Shown piece by piece: positions 60,957 through 64,000 of a DNA stretch of 64,000 nucleotides; position 1 is the stretch's first letter, and each line of letters opens with the position of its first letter. The notes under the pieces are model-generated. The model saw only the letters and a program-made list of their open reading frames with translations, was not told the DNA's origin and did not search any database. The position numbers and the translations under genes were made by a program. The stretch is from Sphingomonas alpina (lineage in GTDB: Bacteria > Pseudomonadota > Alphaproteobacteria > Sphingomonadales > Sphingomonadaceae). Location of the stretch: the NCBI RefSeq assembly GCF_014490665.1, contig NZ_CP061038.1, positions 3,286,001 through 3,350,000 of the forward strand, written 5' to 3'.

Positions 60957-61709
60957 ATGACCCCGCATGAAACCGTATCCAAAGCGCGATGGACCGAAGC
61001 GATGCGCGCACTGGTCATCGAGGAAAAGGCACTGACCCGGCAACGCGACCGTGTCACCGAACAGCGCCGCGCCCTACCCTGGGTAAAGGTGGACAAGGAT
61101 TATGTGTTCCAGGACGCCAACGGGCCAGTCACATTGGCCGAGCTGTTCGACGGACGCAGCCAGCTGATCGTCTATCATTTCATGTTCGGTCCCGACTGGG
61201 ACGAGGGATGCACGGGCTGCTCGCTGATGGCCGACCATGTCGACGGTGCGCGGCAGCATTTCGAACATAATGACGTGAGCTATGTCACGGTGTCGCGCGG
61301 TCCGATCGACAAATTACTGGCGTACCGCGCACGCATGGGCTGGAGCTTTCGCTGGGTCTCGTCGGCGGGCAGCGACTTCAATGCCGACTATCATGTCTCC
61401 TTCCCCAACGGCGAGCGCGGCGACGGCGTCTTCTATAATTTCGAGACCCGGCCTGACCCGGAAATCGACGAGCTACCCGGGATCAGCGTGTTCTACCGGG
61501 CCGAGGACGGCACGATCTATCACAGCTATTCGTCGTACAGCCGCGGCGGCGAGAGCTTCCTGACCGTCTATGCCTATCTCGATATCGTGCCGAAAGGCCG
61601 CAACGAGGTGCGCGACGGGCAGATGACCGACTGGCTCAAGCGCCATGACCGATATGAAGATGACGGCCGCACGGGTTCGGCTGCGCCGGCGATGGCCGAG
61701 ACGGCCTGA
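60957..61709 (+). CDS. DUF899 (thioredoxin-like) protein, second copy
   Basis: A 250-residue paralogue of the preceding gene with the same blocks: RRALPWVKVDKDYVFQ, DEGCTGCSLMADHVDG (CxxC), NFETRPDPEIDELPGISVF. The two are a tandem duplication in one operon, 29 bases apart, probably acting on related substrates. Confidence 0.92.
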   Translation: MTPHETVSKARWTEAMRALVIEEKALTRQRDRVTEQRRALPWVKVDKDYVFQDANGPVTLAELFDGRSQLIVYHFMFGPDWDEGCTGCSLMADHVDGARQHFEHNDVSYVTVSRGPIDKLLAYRARMGWSFRWVSSAGSDFNADYHVSFPNGERGDGVFYNFETRPDPEIDELPGISVFYRAEDGTIYHSYSSYSRGGESFLTVYAYLDIVPKGRNEVRDGQMTDWLKRHDRYEDDGRTGSAAPAMAETA

Positions 61710-61713
61710 GTCG

Positions 61714-61947
61714 ATGCTGTGCTGCGGCCTCCTCGCACTGCTGGCTGCCGCTGTGCTCGGGCTGTGGCGGCGGCTGCGCACATTGCCCCGTGCGGTCATG
61801 ATCGGGATCGCGGCGGTGCTGGCGCTGGTGCCGATCGGTGCGCTGGCGATGACCGTATCGGGCGACAAGGCGATGACGCGCGCGGACATCATTGCCGCGT
61901 CGCTGCGGTCGATCTGCGGTGAGCATTTCGGCGGCGAGCCGAAATAG
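61714..61947 (+). CDS. Small two-helix membrane protein
   Basis: A 77-residue protein with two hydrophobic segments (LLALLAAAVLGLW and AVMIGIAAVLALVPIGALAM) and a short soluble tail. It starts five bases after the second DUF899 stop; a longer ORF from 61645 would overlap that gene. No family recognised. Confidence 0.55.
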   Translation: MLCCGLLALLAAAVLGLWRRLRTLPRAVMIGIAAVLALVPIGALAMTVSGDKAMTRADIIAASLRSICGEHFGGEPK

Positions 61948-62002
61948 CGCGCTGGCTTGATTCTCTTCTGCCGTTAGGAATTCCACCCAAGCCAATGTGG
62001 TT

Positions 62003-63439
62003 CTAGCTGCCGGTCTGGAAACCTCCGGCTTGTCCGCTCGGCGCACCGCCCAGCGCCTTGAACAGATCGATAACCGCGAGCAATTCGTCCTGCCGCGCGA
62101 CCAGCGCGGCATCGTTGGTCTGGGTTTCGTTGCGCTCGGTGTCGATCAGCGTGTCGAGCGGGATCTCGCCTTCGAGGAACTGAACGCGCGCCAGGCGCGA
62201 CGCCTCGCGCGCATCACGGCTGGCACGCTCGTAGAGCGCGACCCGGCGCCCCGCTTCGCGCATGCCGGCCAGCGCCTGATCGCCTTCGGCCAGCGCGCGC
62301 AACAATGCCGCCCGGTACAGCGCAACCGCCTCGATCTGCACGGCGCTCGCTGTTTCATATTGGCCGCGCAACCGCCCGCCCTGGAAGATCGGCGCGAACA
62401 GGCTCGCCCCGGCCGAGAGCGTTACCCCGAACGGACCGCCGATCGCCGCTGCCTGTACCAGCCCCGATCCCGACAGGCGCAAGGACGGTTTGAAGGCAGC
62501 GCGCGCCTGCTGCACATCGCCGCGCGCCGCAGCAATGCGCGCTTCGGCTGCGCGAATATCGGGGCGGCGGAACAGCAGGTCGCCCGGTTGCCCTGGGCCG
62601 ATCGTCGGCGTGACGATCGCACCGAGCGAGAGCGACCGGGGTTTGAAGCCGGGCGATTCGAGGCCGAGCAACGCAGCGAGCCCGGCGCCCATCTGCGCCC
62701 GAGCCTCGATCAACGAAGAATGTTGCGCCTCGAGCCGGGCCAGTTCGCCCGATTGCAGCCCGATATCGACGCGAGTCGCCACGCCTTCGCGCAGCCGCAC
62801 GGTCAGGATTCTCAGCAGCTCGCGCGCATTTGCACTGTCGCGTTCAGCCACCGTGATGCGGTCGCCCAAAGCCGCCCATTGCACCAGCGCACGCGCGGCA
62901 TCGGTTTCGACCACCAGAGCAGCGGCATCGCTATCGAACGCCGCGGCGGCAACCCGAGCACGCGCGGCGCGCTTGCCGGCACGCGCAGCGCCGAACAGGT
63001 CGAGATCATAGGCCACGTCGAGCCCGGCCTGGCCGACGCTGTAGCTGTACAGCGCGGTGTTGGAATTGTCGGTGCGCGTCGCGGTGACGCCGGCACTGGC
63101 CCCGATTGTCGGCAGCAGCGCCGCGCCTGCAATACGCGCCTGACCGCGCAACTGCGCGACTCGCGCACGCGCCGCCTCGATCGTCGGATTGGCGGCGCGA
63201 GCACGGGCGACCAGTTCGGCCAGGTCGGTTGTTCCGAAACGCTGCCAGAAATTTTCTGACAGTGTTTCGGATCGGGGTGCCTGGGATGTGGGTACCTCGG
63301 ATCCTCGGGCAAGCTGCGAATCGTACAGCGACTCACCCCACGACTCGGAGGTGATTCGGGCAGGCTCGGGAACCTTGATCGCCGGGCCCATACAGGCCGT
63401 CGGGACGATACCGAGCAGGATCAGGAGCGAAAATCGCAT
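62003..63439 (-). CDS. OprM/NodT-type outer-membrane efflux channel
   Basis: A 478-residue lipoprotein-type TolC-like protein: signal with PTAC (Cys near residue 16), helical hairpins with ARAANPTIEAARARVAQLRGQ and the family's GLxxP/RRPDIRAAEARIAAARGDV motif, then ASLFAPIFQGGRL. It forms the outer-membrane duct of an RND-type pump. No pump or adaptor genes are adjacent in the window. A start at 63484 would add 15 residues. Confidence 0.9.
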   Translation of the reverse strand: MRFSLLILLGIVPTACMGPAIKVPEPARITSESWGESLYDSQLARGSEVPTSQAPRSETLSENFWQRFGTTDLAELVARARAANPTIEAARARVAQLRGQARIAGAALLPTIGASAGVTATRTDNSNTALYSYSVGQAGLDVAYDLDLFGAARAGKRAARARVAAAAFDSDAAALVVETDAARALVQWAALGDRITVAERDSANARELLRILTVRLREGVATRVDIGLQSGELARLEAQHSSLIEARAQMGAGLAALLGLESPGFKPRSLSLGAIVTPTIGPGQPGDLLFRRPDIRAAEARIAAARGDVQQARAAFKPSLRLSGSGLVQAAAIGGPFGVTLSAGASLFAPIFQGGRLRGQYETASAVQIEAVALYRAALLRALAEGDQALAGMREAGRRVALYERASRDAREASRLARVQFLEGEIPLDTLIDTERNETQTNDAALVARQDELLAVIDLFKALGGAPSGQAGGFQTGS

Positions 63440-63660
63440 GAATCGGGTGCTAACCGTTCCATATTTCGATCCCGTAAAGATCATGGTTTCTGTCCCGCAT
63501 TGACACCAGTTCGTAAAAATACGCGGTTAATATCTAACTAATTCAAATGCTTATTATTTTCTTAAAAATCGACGTCGGGCCGATATGGCATGTTGAAACC
63601 GACCGCCGCGCCCGGCATCCCAAGTGTCGGGACCATAACTCGAGTAACAGGAGCTTGATT

Positions 63661-63792
63661 ATGCGTACTCTCGACGAAAAAGAGCTGAACGAAGTGTCCG
63701 GCGGCCTCGGCGGCCTGGTCGGTGGTGTTCTCACCCTGCTGTTCGGCAGCCCGAAGAAGCGCTGCGACCCGAAGCCGCGTCGCCACTGCTGA
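63661..63792 (+). CDS. Double-glycine leader peptide, bacteriocin-like precursor
   Basis: A 43-residue peptide: leader MRTLDEKELNEVSGG, typical of class II bacteriocin and related GG-leader precursors, then a Gly/Leu-rich stretch (LGGLVGGVLTLLFG) and a basic Cys-containing tail (SPKKRCDPKPRRHC). A GG leader is normally cut and exported by a peptidase-containing ABC transporter, not present in this window. ATG 63661 follows ACAGGAG. A terminator follows 50 bases on. The activity is unproven; it may be antibacterial or signalling. Confidence 0.7.
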   Translation: MRTLDEKELNEVSGGLGGLVGGVLTLLFGSPKKRCDPKPRRHC

Positions 63793-63842
63793 TCGATCCA
63801 AACTCAGCCTGATCCTGATCCCGGATCGGACAGAAGATATGC

Positions 63843-63874
63843 AAGGGGCCGGGGTAGCAATGCCGCGGCCCCTT
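63843..63874 (+). terminator. Terminator after the GG-leader peptide gene
   Basis: AAGGGGCCG (63843-63851) and CGGCCCCTT (63866-63874), a perfect nine-base stem with a 14-base loop, followed by a pyrimidine-rich stretch. It separates the peptide gene from whatever starts at the window edge. Confidence 0.75.
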
Positions 63875-63992
63875 CGCTGTCTCCAGTGATTCCAGCGCCG
63901 GGATTCAACTACGATTTTCCGCAACGTGATTAACGTCATCCTCAGGATTGGCCTTTAGTCCGATCGATGACGGGACCGCGTCGAAGGACAAT

Positions 63993-64000
63993 ATGACGAG
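63993..64000 (+). CDS. Possible start of a gene cut by the window edge
   Basis: ATG at 63993-63995, preceded by GAAGGA at good spacing, begins a frame that leaves the window at once. Only the ribosome-binding site supports it. Confidence 0.2.

Overview
The window is high-GC alphaproteobacterial chromosome, most likely from Sphingomonas or a close relative. The evidence is sphingomonad-type gene content (TorF-type porin, tandem DUF899 genes, RPELVEG-type palindromic repeats), a GTTC-N7-GTTC LexA box of the alphaproteobacterial type in front of uvrA, and a BamF-like DUF3035 lipoprotein beside lspA. I recognise no rRNA, tRNA, CRISPR array or complete insertion sequence. Taxonomy and functions are read from the sequence and family knowledge only; no search was run.

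Layout. 1-4.4 kb: end of a DMT-type membrane protein, a YjhX-like gene, small ORFs, a Crp/Fnr regulator and an OPT transporter. 4.5-10 kb (minus): mlaA-like gene, queF, and a GT4-type glycosyltransferase followed by a GH130-type gene. 10.4-14.2 kb (plus): sulfurtransferase, overlapping Cys/Met-metabolism PLP enzyme, and a porin with two tandem TorF-like barrels. 14.2-26.7 kb (minus): housekeeping blocks ribF, ileS-lspA-bamF-like, a dipeptidase, and prfB-methyltransferase-thyA-folA joined by ATGA overlaps, with mrcA upstream. 26.8-36.2 kb: membrane proteins, a SUFU-domain protein, an M23 protein, an SDR/tautomerase/LysR group, and two related clusters of CCCCTGTTAT/ATAACAGGGG repeats.

36.4-49.9 kb is accessory in character: a PI-PLC-like protein, a zincin plus peptidoglycan-binding protein with a coupled lipoprotein, a candidate polymorphic toxin with a C-terminal HELGH metalloprotease domain and an AT-rich lipoprotein gene behind it (possible immunity), a frameshifted gene, several exported orphans, repeated boxes, and an AT-rich stand-alone GHKL ATPase-nuclease that looks like a defence protein.

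49.9-64 kb: uvrA, interrupted in frame by a palindromic repeat and preceded by a LexA box; a divergent 1618-residue RTX protein; an ArsR-SRPBCC-DUF899-DUF899 operon with a palindrome over the first start codon; an OprM/NodT-type outer-membrane channel; and a 43-codon gene for a peptide with a bacteriocin-type double-glycine leader followed by a terminator. The best candidates for undescribed biology are the GG-leader peptide, the GHKL-nuclease, the toxin/immunity pair, and the CCCCTGTTAT and AAAGAGCGGGAC repeat elements.
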